From: Rhodopirellula maiorica SM1
Lineage (GTDB): Bacteria > Planctomycetota > Planctomycetia > Pirellulales > Pirellulaceae
Assembly (NCBI RefSeq): GCF_000346295.1
Contig: NZ_ANOG01000965.1
Span: forward strand, 1 to 33,966
Direction of reading: 5' to 3'
Length of the DNA stretch: 33,966 nt
Numbering within the stretch: position 1 is the stretch's first letter; each line of letters opens with the position of its first letter. Under the pieces are notes generated by a model. The model was not told where the DNA came from. It was given only the letters and a program-made list of their open reading frames with translations, and did no database searches. Both the position numbers and the translations under genes were made by a program. This document shows, piece by piece, positions 1 to 8,204 of the stretch.

Positions 1-150
1 GCGGTACTCGAACACCATTTCTATCCCCACATCTTTCCCACGGGGCAACACCTCGGCATTTTCTTAGTCGAGCTCGGCGTCGGGATCACAGTAACTTCGG
101 TGATGACGATGATTTTCTATACCTTTGCCGGCAGGAAAAAAATCGTATGA
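1..150 (+). CDS. mnhB: Na+/H+ antiporter subunit MnhB, C-terminal end (partial)
   Basis: The window opens inside this gene; 49 codons and a TGA stop are present in frame 1. The visible part carries the MnhB/MrpB C-terminal signature PTGQHLGIFLVELGVG followed by a hydrophobic stretch (ITVTSVMTMIFYTF) and a basic tail (GRKKIV), consistent with the last transmembrane helix of this integral membrane subunit of multisubunit monovalent cation/proton antiporters. Its stop overlaps the start of mnhC by four bases (ATGA at 147-150), which suggests translational coupling. The mnhB-mnhC-mnhD order is the usual one and supports the call. The start and most of the protein lie outside the window. Confidence 0.88.
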   Translation, partial: AVLEHHFYPHIFPTGQHLGIFLVELGVGITVTSVMTMIFYTFAGRKKIV

Positions 151-677
151 GCATCGAACAATTTGTCGGACTTTATAACTATTGGATCGTGATCTTCTTG
201 ATGATGACGGGGTTCTACATCGTTATCGCGCGTCAGAACATGATCAAATCCGTGATTGGATTGAACATCTTTCAAACCTCCGTCTTTCTGCTGTACATCA
301 CGATGGGCAAGGTGAATGGAGGGACCGCCCCAATCATTCCACCTCGCGTTGCAAATGAACATGCCGCCAACGGACATGGCCAAACCGAGCATGCTGCCGC
401 CCCACTTCACGAAGCGGTCGGTGAGACGAGCGAGCAAGCTCATTCGATGGCCGAAGAGGTGCTTTCACCGCTGGGTGAGATCGCTCGACAAGCGGATCTG
501 ACATCGCAAGTCGAGCCCATCGTTTACTCAAACCCAATGCCAAGCGTGCTGATGCTGACCGCAATCGTGGTGGGGATTGCGACGACCTCGTTGGCATTGG
601 CACTGATTGTTCGCATCCGTGAAGAGTATGGAACAATCGAGGAAGACAAAATCTTGGAATTGGATCGGGATTCTTGA
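147..677 (+). CDS. mnhC: Na+/H+ antiporter subunit MnhC (NuoK-like), with His-rich insertion
   Basis: A 176-residue NuoK/MnhC-type subunit. Helices are visible at about 12-29, 35-53 and 132-155, and the family motif of helix 2 (GLNIFQTSVFLLY) and of helix 3 (SNPMPSVLMLTAIVVG) are both present. Typical MnhC proteins are about 110-120 residues; this one carries roughly 55 extra residues at about 67-122, rich in His, Ala and Glu (six His in residues 72-99), placed in the loop between helices 2 and 3. The gene starts within the stop of mnhB (ATGA), and its own TGA shares one base with the ATG of mnhD. The role would be as a core membrane subunit of the Mrp antiporter. The insertion could bind metal or protons; that is inference. 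Confidence 0.9.
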   Translation: MSIEQFVGLYNYWIVIFLMMTGFYIVIARQNMIKSVIGLNIFQTSVFLLYITMGKVNGGTAPIIPPRVANEHAANGHGQTEHAAAPLHEAVGETSEQAHSMAEEVLSPLGEIARQADLTSQVEPIVYSNPMPSVLMLTAIVVGIATTSLALALIVRIREEYGTIEEDKILELDRDS

Positions 678-2155
678 TGGAAAGTCATCTACCCATCTTG
701 CTGATCGCGTTGCCGTTATTGGCCGCGCCGTTATGCGTTTTGATCGGCAATCGCAAAGTTGCCTACATCGTGGCATTGACGGTTTCGTGGTGCGTGTTCG
801 GAATCTCGGTCGCGTTGGTTGGTAACGTTCATGCCGACGGGCCGCTGCGTTACAACATCGGCAATTGGGCGCCGCCCTACGGGATTGAATACGTCGTCGA
901 TGAACTCAGCGGATTTGTGATGCTGTTCGTCTCGGCACTTGGTGCGATCGTGCTGACGTACGCGCCGCACAGCATTAACAAAGAGATTCCTCGATCCAAG
1001 CACTATCTGTTCTACGCAACGTATCTGCTTTGCTTGACTGGATTGTTGGGCATGTGCGTTACCGGCGACTTGTTCAACGTCTTTGTCTTCTTGGAAATAT
1101 CGTCGTTATCAACTTACGCGTTGGTCAGTCTGGGGCGATCACGACGTGCGCCGTTGGCGGCGTTTCAGTACTTGATCCTGGGCAGCGTCGGTGCCACGTT
1201 TATTCTGATTGGTATCGGGTTGGTCTATCAGATGACCGGTACGCTGAACATGGCTGACATCGCCACGCGGTTGCCGATCGATCACGGCCCTCGCACGGTG
1301 TTGGTGGCGTTTGCGTTTTTAACGATCGGTTTGTTTATCAAGATGGCCGTCTTTCCGGTTCATACTTGGTTGCCCAACGCCTACACCTATGCTCCGTCGG
1401 TGGTCACCTGCTTCATCGCCGCAACGGCGACCAAAGTTTCGGTCTATGCGTTGATCCGGATCGTGTTCAGTATCTTCACACGCGAATTCGCCTACGAAGT
1501 GTTGCCGCTCGATACGGCTTTGATGGTGATGGCACTGGTGGGCATCTTTGCCGCTTCGACTGCTGCGATTTACCAAGACAACGTGAAGCGTTTGTTGGCA
1601 TATTCGAGCATCGCTCAGATCGGCTACATGCTGTTGGGGATCAGTATGGCAAACCAAGCGGGGCTGACCGCCGGTATCGTTCACATGTTCAATCACGCGT
1701 TGATCAAGGGCGGCTTGTTTATGGTCGTGGGCTGTTTTGCGCTGCGTATCGGATCGGTTCAGCTATCCGATTGGCGTGGTGCCGGTCGCACAATGCCGTG
1801 GACCTCGTTCGCGTGGGCTATCGGCGGGTTGGCGTTAATTGGCGTGCCCTTCACCGTGGGCTTTGTCAGCAAATGGATGTTGTTGACGGCGGCATTTGAT
1901 TCTCACCACTGGTCGGTCGCGGTGTTGATGTTACTGAGTTCGTTGTTGGCGCTAGTTTACGTTTGGCGAGTGGTCGAAGCGTTGTATTTCGCCGAGCCAT
2001 CGGAATCGGCCAAACAAGCGGTCGAAGCACCGCTGGGGATGCTGCTTCCCATGTACACGGTGATCCTGGCAACGTTAGTGTTTGGGGTGTGGACGGTTTA
2101 TTCGGCTGACTTCGCTGCGAGAGCCGCGTCGCTGATGTTAGGAGGCACGCAATGA
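677..2155 (+). CDS. mnhD: Na+/H+ antiporter subunit MnhD (proton-conducting NuoN/M-like)
   Basis: A 492-residue polytopic membrane protein of the proton_antipo_M family. The best start is the ATG at 677, which shares its A with the mnhC stop; an in-frame TTG at 674 is less likely. Conserved features of this family are visible: Glu140 in GDLFNVFVFLE (helix 5), Lys222 in IKMAVFPVHTWLP (helix 7) and Lys253 in the next helix, the charged residues that in complex I and Mrp subunits line the proton path. The motif DNVKRLLAYSSIAQIGYM is also characteristic. The stop overlaps the next gene (ATGATG at 2152). It is the first of three paralogous antiporter-like subunits in this operon. Confidence 0.92.
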   Translation: MESHLPILLIALPLLAAPLCVLIGNRKVAYIVALTVSWCVFGISVALVGNVHADGPLRYNIGNWAPPYGIEYVVDELSGFVMLFVSALGAIVLTYAPHSINKEIPRSKHYLFYATYLLCLTGLLGMCVTGDLFNVFVFLEISSLSTYALVSLGRSRRAPLAAFQYLILGSVGATFILIGIGLVYQMTGTLNMADIATRLPIDHGPRTVLVAFAFLTIGLFIKMAVFPVHTWLPNAYTYAPSVVTCFIAATATKVSVYALIRIVFSIFTREFAYEVLPLDTALMVMALVGIFAASTAAIYQDNVKRLLAYSSIAQIGYMLLGISMANQAGLTAGIVHMFNHALIKGGLFMVVGCFALRIGSVQLSDWRGAGRTMPWTSFAWAIGGLALIGVPFTVGFVSKWMLLTAAFDSHHWSVAVLMLLSSLLALVYVWRVVEALYFAEPSESAKQAVEAPLGMLLPMYTVILATLVFGVWTVYSADFAARAASLMLGGTQ

Positions 2156-3699
2156 TGGCTGCCGAAACACTGATTTGGATCTCTGGAGCCTTGCCGCTAA
2201 TCGCACTCGGGTTGATCTACGCTTGCGGTCGCTGGCCCAATCTGCGTGAAACTTCGACGATCGTGGTATCAACGCTGTTGTTCGCCGTCATCTGTCGCTT
2301 GTCAAGCTTTGTATTCGCTGGCGAGCGACCGTCGGTCAACTTGGGTGAGATGCTGCCGGGGTTTCGCATCGGATTCGAAGTCGAACCGCTGGGGATGGTG
2401 TTCGCGTTGGTCGCGTCAGGGTTGTGGATTTTGACCACTCTGTATGCGATCGGTTACATGCGAGGTCATCACGAAGAAAACCAAACGCGATTCTACGCCT
2501 GTTTCGCCATCGCCATCTTTGCCGCGATCGCTGCGGCTTTCTCAGCGAACTTGTTTACTTTGTTTGTCGCCTACGAATTGATGACCGTATCGACATATCC
2601 GTTGGTGACGCATCACGGGACCGCCGAAGCTCGCAACGGTGGACGCGTCTATCTCGGCATTTTGCTTTCCACCTCGATCGCCTTCTTTATGTTGGCGGTT
2701 GCATGGACATGGTACGTGGCTGGAACACTGGACTTTACCGCCGGTGGCATCCTAAGCGCCGCGCACGCCGATGGAGACATTACAACGCTTGGCCTTGGTG
2801 TGTTGTTGGCCTTGTTTGCCTTTGGGATTGGCAAGGCGGCACTGATGCCATTTCATCGTTGGTTGCCTGCGGCGATGGTTGCCCCGACGCCGGTTAGCGC
2901 GCTATTGCACGCGGTAGCGGTGGTCAAGGTAGGAGTGTTTTCGGTGCTGAAGGTTGTGGTCTATATCTTTGGCATCGACTTGCTCGCGGACACGGGTGTC
3001 AGTATTTGGTTGGCTTACGCGGCCGGAGCCTCACTTCTGATCGCCTCGCTTGTGGCGATGACCAAAGACAATTTGAAAGCACGTCTTGCCTATTCCACGA
3101 TCAGCCAATTGGCCTATATCACGCTGGGAGCGGGATTGGCAACGCAGAGCGGGGTGTTGGGCGGCGGGATGCATATCGTGATGCACGCGGTTGGGAAAAT
3201 CACGTTGTTCTTTTGTGCCGGCGCGATCTATGTTGCCACGCACAAGAAAAATATTAGTGAAATGCGTGGTCTCGGTCGCCAGATGCCGTTTACTTTTGCC
3301 GCCTTTTTTGTTGCTGCCGTAAGTATCATCGGGTTGCCGCCGGGCGGTGGTGCCTGGAGCAAATGGTTCCTCGCGATTGGAACCGTCGAAACCCATCTGT
3401 ACGTGTTGACCGCCGCGCTGATGATTAGCTCGCTGTTGAACATTGCCTATCTGATTCCCATTCCGATCCAAGCGTTTATGGCTCCTGCGGCGGAGGATCC
3501 CAATCTATCAAGTCCGTCAATTCATACAGGCGACGATCATGCGGGCGACGATCATGCGGGCACGGTGGTAGAGGGAATTCAAGAGGCGCCGATGATGTGT
3601 GTGGTGCCGTTATGCGTGACCGCCATCTTGAGCGTCGTGCTGTTCTTTTTCGCAGATTGGATTTACGAAGTGCTTTTGCCGATCACGGTGGCGAGTTAA
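2152..3699 (+). CDS. Second proton-conducting antiporter-like subunit (MnhD/A-type)
   Basis: A 515-residue paralogue of the preceding protein, also of the proton_antipo_M family. Glu142 (NLFTLFVAYELM), Lys228 (GIGKAALMPFHRWLP), His253 and Lys259 (LLHAVAVVK) match the conserved proton-path residues. AGGAGG at about 2140-2145 precedes the start with good spacing; ATG at 2152 or 2155 are both possible. The loop before the last helix contains a perfect tandem repeat, DDHAG twice (residues 461-470), from a 15-bp duplication. It probably forms a second ion-translocating module of the same complex. Whether it should be called MnhD or an MnhA-like subunit cannot be settled by eye. Confidence 0.87.
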   Translation: MMAAETLIWISGALPLIALGLIYACGRWPNLRETSTIVVSTLLFAVICRLSSFVFAGERPSVNLGEMLPGFRIGFEVEPLGMVFALVASGLWILTTLYAIGYMRGHHEENQTRFYACFAIAIFAAIAAAFSANLFTLFVAYELMTVSTYPLVTHHGTAEARNGGRVYLGILLSTSIAFFMLAVAWTWYVAGTLDFTAGGILSAAHADGDITTLGLGVLLALFAFGIGKAALMPFHRWLPAAMVAPTPVSALLHAVAVVKVGVFSVLKVVVYIFGIDLLADTGVSIWLAYAAGASLLIASLVAMTKDNLKARLAYSTISQLAYITLGAGLATQSGVLGGGMHIVMHAVGKITLFFCAGAIYVATHKKNISEMRGLGRQMPFTFAAFFVAAVSIIGLPPGGGAWSKWFLAIGTVETHLYVLTAALMISSLLNIAYLIPIPIQAFMAPAAEDPNLSSPSIHTGDDHAGDDHAGTVVEGIQEAPMMCVVPLCVTAILSVVLFFFADWIYEVLLPITVAS

Positions 3700-3703
3700 T
3701 CGG

Positions 3704-3970
3704 ATGACCGAACATAAACCTGCAAGTGACCCGAGTTGGTTCGAGAAACCGCGTAACATCAATGGGATGATTGGTGCGTTGGTACTCGCTTGCTTGGCGC
3801 TAGTCCTGGCCGACTTGTTTTATGAAAACCCTCATCCGCACTTTCCCAAGTGGGAGAACGTGTTCGGATTTCAAGCTTGGTTCGGCTTCATCGCCTTTGT
3901 GGTCATCGTTTTTCTGGGACGATTGCTACGTGTGATCGTGAGTCGACCGGAGGATTATTATGATCGATAA
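3704..3970 (+). CDS. Small two-helix membrane protein of the antiporter operon
   Basis: An 88-residue protein with two likely transmembrane helices (about 21-40 and 56-76) separated by a short loop containing HPHFPKW. The C-terminus is basic and ends RPEDYYDR. It starts four bases after the upstream stop and overlaps the downstream antiporter subunit by 11 bases, so it is translationally coupled and very likely a component or assembly factor of the complex. From memory, proteins with a similar GF..WFGF...LR.....EDYYD pattern occur in related Mrp clusters of other bacteria, but this could not be checked here. The biochemical role is unknown. Confidence 0.8.
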   Translation: MTEHKPASDPSWFEKPRNINGMIGALVLACLALVLADLFYENPHPHFPKWENVFGFQAWFGFIAFVVIVFLGRLLRVIVSRPEDYYDR

Positions 3971-5666
3971 CATTCCGCCCGGTTTGATCATGATCCTGGG
4001 CGCCTTGGTGTTGCCGTTTTTTGCGCATCGAGCCCAAGCCGTTGGCGTGTTGTTGCTGTCGTTGATCAGCATGGTCGTGTTTTGGTTCACTCCCGAAACG
4101 ACGTTTGGTCAATTTGAACTGTTTGGAACGACGCTCGAAGCGATTCGTATTGATCGGCTCAGTCGGTTGTTTGGAATTGTTTTCCATATCGCCGCTATTG
4201 TTTCGGCGATCTATGCGTTACACGTTCGAGACACGCGGCAACACGTGGCCGGGATCGTCTATGCCGGTGCCGCGATCGGCGCTTGTTGCGCAGGCGATTT
4301 GTTGACGTTGTTTGTGTATTGGGAATTGACGGCACTGTCGAGCGTTTTTCTGGTTTGGGCCAGCGACAACGAGCATGCTTACAAGGCCGGGATGCGCTAT
4401 TTGGTCATTCAGGTTGCGTCAGGAGTATTGTTGCTCTCCGGTGCCATCATGCGATTTGTCGAAACAGGCTCGCTCGCCTTTGGCTCGTTTGTTGTGGATG
4501 GCGAACCGCTAAGCCTATCCGCGTTTCTGATCCTGTTCGCCTTTGGCATTAAGTGTGCGTTCCCGCTGTTGCACAATTGGTTGCAAGATTCATACCCACA
4601 AGCAACGGTCACCGGGACCGTGTTCTTAAGTGCGTTCACGACGAAATTGGCGGTCTATTCGCTAGTTCGCGGATTTGCCGGTTTTGAACCGCTGATTTGG
4701 ATCGGCTGTGCGATGACGTTGTTCCCAATCGTCTTCGCCGTGATTGAAAACGATCTCCGCCGGGTATTGGCCTACAGTTTGAACAACCAACTTGGGTTCA
4801 TGGTGGTCGGGATTGGGATTGGCACAGAGCTTGCCATCAATGGCACCGTTGCACATGCATTCTGCCACATCATCTACAAATCGCTGTTGTTTATGTCGAT
4901 GGGCGCGGTGTTGTTTCGCGTGGGCACCATCAAGGCGACCGAATTGGGTGGGCTGCATAGATCAATGCCACTGACAACGATCTTTTGCATCATCGGTGCC
5001 GGAGCGATTTCGGGGTTTCCGCTGCTCAGTGGATTTATCAGTAAATCAATGATCATCACTGCGGCTGCCGAAGAACATCAGTTTTGGGTGTGGTTTGTCC
5101 TGCTGATTGCGTCCGCTGGGGTGATGGAGCACTCGGGAATCAAAATCCCGTTCTTTGCATTCTTTGCCCACGATTCGGGAAAGCGAGTCAAGGAAGCTCC
5201 GGCAAATATGTTAGTTGCGATGGCGATCGCGGCGTTCTTCTGTATCGGACTCGGGGTTGCCTACCCCGTGCTGTATCAGATGCTGCCCAATCCACAGATC
5301 GATTATCACCCTTACACGGTAACGCATGTCGTTACGCAGTTGCAATTGTTGATGTTTGCGGGATTGGCGTTTGTGTTCTTGATGAAGTCGGGGCTGTATC
5401 CAGCTGAACAACGGTCGACCAATCTCGATACCGATTGGGTTTATCGGCGTGCGTTTCCTGCCGTCGCTTCGGTATCTCGATCGATGGTTCGGGTCTTGGA
5501 TCGGTCGATGCGAGACGACGGGCTGGTGATCTTGAAAGGGTTTCTTTCCACCGCAAATCGTAATTTCAACGAGAAAGGAGTTCTCGGAGGCACATGGTCG
5601 ACCAGCACGATGACATTCTGGGCCACAATCCTGCTGGCGATTTGCTTGGTGCTGTATTACCTGTAA
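3960..5666 (+). CDS. Third proton-conducting antiporter-like subunit (MnhA/D or NuoL-like)
   Basis: A 568-residue membrane protein, the third proton_antipo_M paralogue in the cluster. Glu122 (GDLLTLFVYWELTALSS), Lys198 (FGIKCAFPLLHNWLQDSYP) and Lys229 (FTTKLAVYSLVR) correspond to the conserved proton-path residues. A long C-terminal part follows (about 430-568), with a soluble stretch rich in Arg and Asp (residues 470-525) and a final hydrophobic helix. The start ATG at 3960 lies within the end of the preceding gene, with GGAGG about 6 bases upstream. Its gene ends the operon and converges on the lipoprotein gene with only three bases between stops. Confidence 0.87.
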   Translation: MIDNIPPGLIMILGALVLPFFAHRAQAVGVLLLSLISMVVFWFTPETTFGQFELFGTTLEAIRIDRLSRLFGIVFHIAAIVSAIYALHVRDTRQHVAGIVYAGAAIGACCAGDLLTLFVYWELTALSSVFLVWASDNEHAYKAGMRYLVIQVASGVLLLSGAIMRFVETGSLAFGSFVVDGEPLSLSAFLILFAFGIKCAFPLLHNWLQDSYPQATVTGTVFLSAFTTKLAVYSLVRGFAGFEPLIWIGCAMTLFPIVFAVIENDLRRVLAYSLNNQLGFMVVGIGIGTELAINGTVAHAFCHIIYKSLLFMSMGAVLFRVGTIKATELGGLHRSMPLTTIFCIIGAGAISGFPLLSGFISKSMIITAAAEEHQFWVWFVLLIASAGVMEHSGIKIPFFAFFAHDSGKRVKEAPANMLVAMAIAAFFCIGLGVAYPVLYQMLPNPQIDYHPYTVTHVVTQLQLLMFAGLAFVFLMKSGLYPAEQRSTNLDTDWVYRRAFPAVASVSRSMVRVLDRSMRDDGLVILKGFLSTANRNFNEKGVLGGTWSTSTMTFWATILLAICLVLYYL

Positions 5667-5669
5667 TCG

Positions 5670-6148
5670 CTAGTTTTCGTGCTTCGGAAGGTCGAACATC
5701 GTTGCAGTCCAAATCAGATTGCCCGATCTCAGCTTGACCGACGGAGGATGAATCTCGAGCACCTGCAATCCGAAGTGCGATTCCCCGGCTGCTAACGTGA
5801 TTGTCGAATCTTTGGTCCGCAGGATGACTTTGGGAACGTCAAGCTGAGCAAACCCCAGAACCTCAAGCTGCGTCGCCTTGGAAACTCGCGATTCCCGGTT
5901 GACGACGGCGGCGGGTTGGTCGTTGGGGAAGCGAAACGGATCGGTTCTTTCTTCGTATTTCGGGCGAAAACGGACTTCGGTGGCCATGGGGGGGGGGATT
6001 GCTTGATCTCGGTGGCACCGGTTGCCCTCCGCGCGGCTCGCAGCGAATCGCTCCATTGTTCGATTTGCTCAGGCTCGACCGAGCATCCGCCGAGTGATAG
6101 AGCGAAGGCGAGGCCGACGGCAGGCTGAAAATGGCGAGCGAGCATCAT
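5670..6148 (-). pseudogene. Putative lipoprotein gene, frame broken in a G10/C10 tract
   Basis: Two minus-strand reading frames join into one sensible protein across a run of ten G (plus 5988-5997). The 5' part (ATG at 6148 or 6145) encodes a lipoprotein signal peptide with lipobox LGGC, then an Arg/Ala-rich segment to EIKQSPPP. The 3' part, in the next frame, continues MATEVRFRPKYEER and TDPFRFP and includes LDVPKVILRTKDSTITL and HFGLQVLEIHPPSVKLR, ending at 5670. With 11 C (or 8) on the coding strand the frames fuse without a stop, giving about 159 residues. The TDPFRFP and VxLxSG patterns resemble a small envelope-assembly (pilus-type) lipoprotein, but this is only a suggestion. The shift may be a sequencing error, a real loss, or a phase-variable tract. 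An internal ATG at 5987 could also express the 3' part alone. Confidence 0.7.
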
Positions 6149-6612
6149 GGGAACCAAACAACGAACTGCGAAATACGAATCGGACGGGAAAATTTAGCTT
6201 GTCCATTCACTCCGAGTCGCGTCCTTATCCGAAGTTCATTTGCGTAAAGGGTTCGGTTATTCCCGTTGTGCCGTTTTAAAGGGTTGGCAGCGTGATTCCG
6301 GGGGTTCGAATCGGGTTTCGGTCATCAGAATGTCTCGCTCGCTGCTGAGTGCTACCGTATCTTGGCAAACCTATTCTGTTTTCCGATCGTATCGAAGCTA
6401 GCGGTTGTAAATGCATTGACCGCGACACTTCGTTCTGGCTGCTCGCCACCCCATGGGTGTGACCCGTCGATCGATTTACACTATGACCATTCCTTGCGGT
6501 CGGTGGGACTGATTTATGCCGCCCCCACCGCTGCACCATTGCTGTTCGATTGAAAACGTAATCTCAACGGATTCCACGTTTTCCGACAAGACTTTCAACC
6601 CACGATCCTTCC
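6149..6612. other. Intergenic region, no gene seen
   Basis: The 464 bases between the lipoprotein gene and the PIN-TRAM gene contain only short overlapping ORFs without recognisable content. The divergent promoters of the two flanking genes should lie here, but I see no convincing -35/-10 pair. A short palindrome CACCCCATGGGTG lies near 6448-6460. Confidence 0.5.
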
Positions 6613-7620
6613 ATGGCTCTGATAATTCTCCGATGTGTTTTCCTGCTTTGTGCCGGAGGCGTGTCTGCAATCATTAACACTTCGCTGTCGAGCGATACGT
6701 CGACCGCCGTTCCATGGCTGATTTTTGCTGGTATTATGACGCTGGCCACCGTCGTGGTGGTCGGGGATATCTATGCCCCTCGCAAACGAATCGACACCAT
6801 CTCGGCGGTTTACTTTGGCGTACTGATCGGCGTTTTGCTGACCTATATTTTATGGATTGCGATCGCCCCTCTGATGGATCAGTCGTTTAATGGTCGAGGG
6901 TTGCAGTTGGTGATCGGGTTGTTGATGTGTTACATCTGCACCAGCGTGTTGCTTCAAACGAAAGACGATTTCCGATTCTTGATTCCGTACGTGGAATTTG
7001 TCCGCGAGGTCAAAGGGTTTAAGCCATTGGTGCTGGACACCAGCGTGGTGATCGACGGGCGTATCGCGGATCTGGTCGGCACCGGTGTCTTTGACAACCA
7101 ACTGATCATGCCGCGATTCGCACTGACCGAATTGCAAGCAATCGCCGACAGCAGCGACAAGCTTCGTCGCACTCGTGGCCGACGAGGTCTCGATGTGCTG
7201 AATCGAATGCGCGCGGACGAGAATGTCGATTTGATGATTTTTGATCGTGAGTTACCAGAGCTCGCGGGGCAAACCGTTGATCTGAAGCTTGTTTTGTTAG
7301 CCAAGCATCTTGATGGCAAAGTAGTCACGGGTGACTTCAATTTGAACAAGGTCGCGAAGCTCCATAACGTTCCAGTCATTAACTTGAACGAGATCAGCAA
7401 CTCGCTTCGTCCGGTCTTTTTGCCAGATGAGACGTTTCGCATCAAAGTCATCAAGGCCGGTGAAGGTCCTGAACAAGGGATCGGCTATCTGGACGACGGC
7501 ACAATGGTCGTGATCGAGGGAGCTCGGCACAAGATCGGCCAAGACCTCGATGTTCGCGTCACCAGCACACTGCAAACCAACGCGGGCAAAATGATTTTTG
7601 CCAAGGTCGAAAGCCGCTAA
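6613..7620 (+). CDS. Membrane-anchored PIN-TRAM domain protein (YacL-like)
   Basis: A 335-residue protein with four predicted helices in the first 115 residues, a PIN nuclease-like domain at about 138-262, and a TRAM domain at about 275-335. The PIN acidic residues are visible: Asp142 (LDTSVVIDGR), Glu173 (LTELQ), Asp223 (VDLKLVLLAKH) and Asp241 (VVTGDFNLNKVAKL). This architecture matches the Bacillus YacL family of putative membrane-bound RNases, in which the TRAM domain is expected to bind RNA. The start is the ATG at 6613. The following gene begins 13 bases downstream. RNase activity is inferred from the family and the intact acidic residues. Confidence 0.88.
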   Translation: MALIILRCVFLLCAGGVSAIINTSLSSDTSTAVPWLIFAGIMTLATVVVVGDIYAPRKRIDTISAVYFGVLIGVLLTYILWIAIAPLMDQSFNGRGLQLVIGLLMCYICTSVLLQTKDDFRFLIPYVEFVREVKGFKPLVLDTSVVIDGRIADLVGTGVFDNQLIMPRFALTELQAIADSSDKLRRTRGRRGLDVLNRMRADENVDLMIFDRELPELAGQTVDLKLVLLAKHLDGKVVTGDFNLNKVAKLHNVPVINLNEISNSLRPVFLPDETFRIKVIKAGEGPEQGIGYLDDGTMVVIEGARHKIGQDLDVRVTSTLQTNAGKMIFAKVESR

Positions 7621-7633
7621 ACGAGGTCGTTTC

Positions 7634-8068
7634 ATGCCCGACCTATGGTATCGCGCCGCGCTGCTAGCTTCCATTCCGTTGGTGTGGTGCGGCATTTCAC
7701 TGGTGCTCAGTTGGTCGAGCGGTTGGTGGGTTTTGTCGCAACGATATGCAGCCGAACCCGGCGACGGGTTTGGCGAGGATTCGAACCGTGCCTACATGCG
7801 GACCGGTCGGATCGGCGCGATCCAATACCATTCGACGCTGAACTTTGTCGCCGATACTCGTGGCATTCGGATCTCTGTCTTTCTACCGTTCCGTCTCGGC
7901 CATCCGCCGCTGTTTGTGCCTTGGAGCGAATTTGAAAAGGTTCGTCTGGACGACAAGTTATTTTCGCAGCGAATCAAAATGTCGATCGGCCGCCCTGCAA
8001 TCACGCGTGTGGTCTTTCCCGGCTGGGTCAAGTTTCACATGCCGATCGAATATCGCCCGAGTGTTTGA
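7634..8068 (+). CDS. Hypothetical small membrane-anchored protein
   Basis: A 144-residue protein of unknown function. The ATG at 7634 is preferred because GAGG lies 7 bases upstream; a longer ORF from 7598 would overlap the preceding gene. One N-terminal membrane helix (residues about 8-28) is followed by a soluble domain with FLPFRLGHPPLFVPW at about 84-98, a pattern seen in small planctomycete and proteobacterial proteins annotated only as hypothetical. It lies 13 bases after the PIN-TRAM gene and probably shares its transcript. No catalytic motif is evident. Confidence 0.68.
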   Translation: MPDLWYRAALLASIPLVWCGISLVLSWSSGWWVLSQRYAAEPGDGFGEDSNRAYMRTGRIGAIQYHSTLNFVADTRGIRISVFLPFRLGHPPLFVPWSEFEKVRLDDKLFSQRIKMSIGRPAITRVVFPGWVKFHMPIEYRPSV

Positions 8069-8131
8069 ACACGTTGTCAGCTTGAGTTGTCGTCCTGAGC
8101 TGTCCAGCTCGATGAGTTGGGGATGAATGAA

Positions 8132-8155
8132 TTCGCCAACGGCCGGCGAAGTTTT
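8132..8155 (+). terminator. Possible intrinsic terminator after the small membrane protein
   Basis: TTCGCC (8132-8137) pairs with GGCGAA (8145-8150) around a 7-base loop, followed by GTTTTC. The stem is short (6 bp), so this is tentative. Confidence 0.4.
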
Positions 8156-8204
8156 CTAGGACTCCGATTGACTTGGAATTGACCAAACTGGTAATTCAAC
8201 TGTC

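Noticed and set aside
6303-6312. tRNA-like T-loop sequence GGTTCGAATC
   Set aside because: No matching acceptor, D or anticodon stems around it; chance match.
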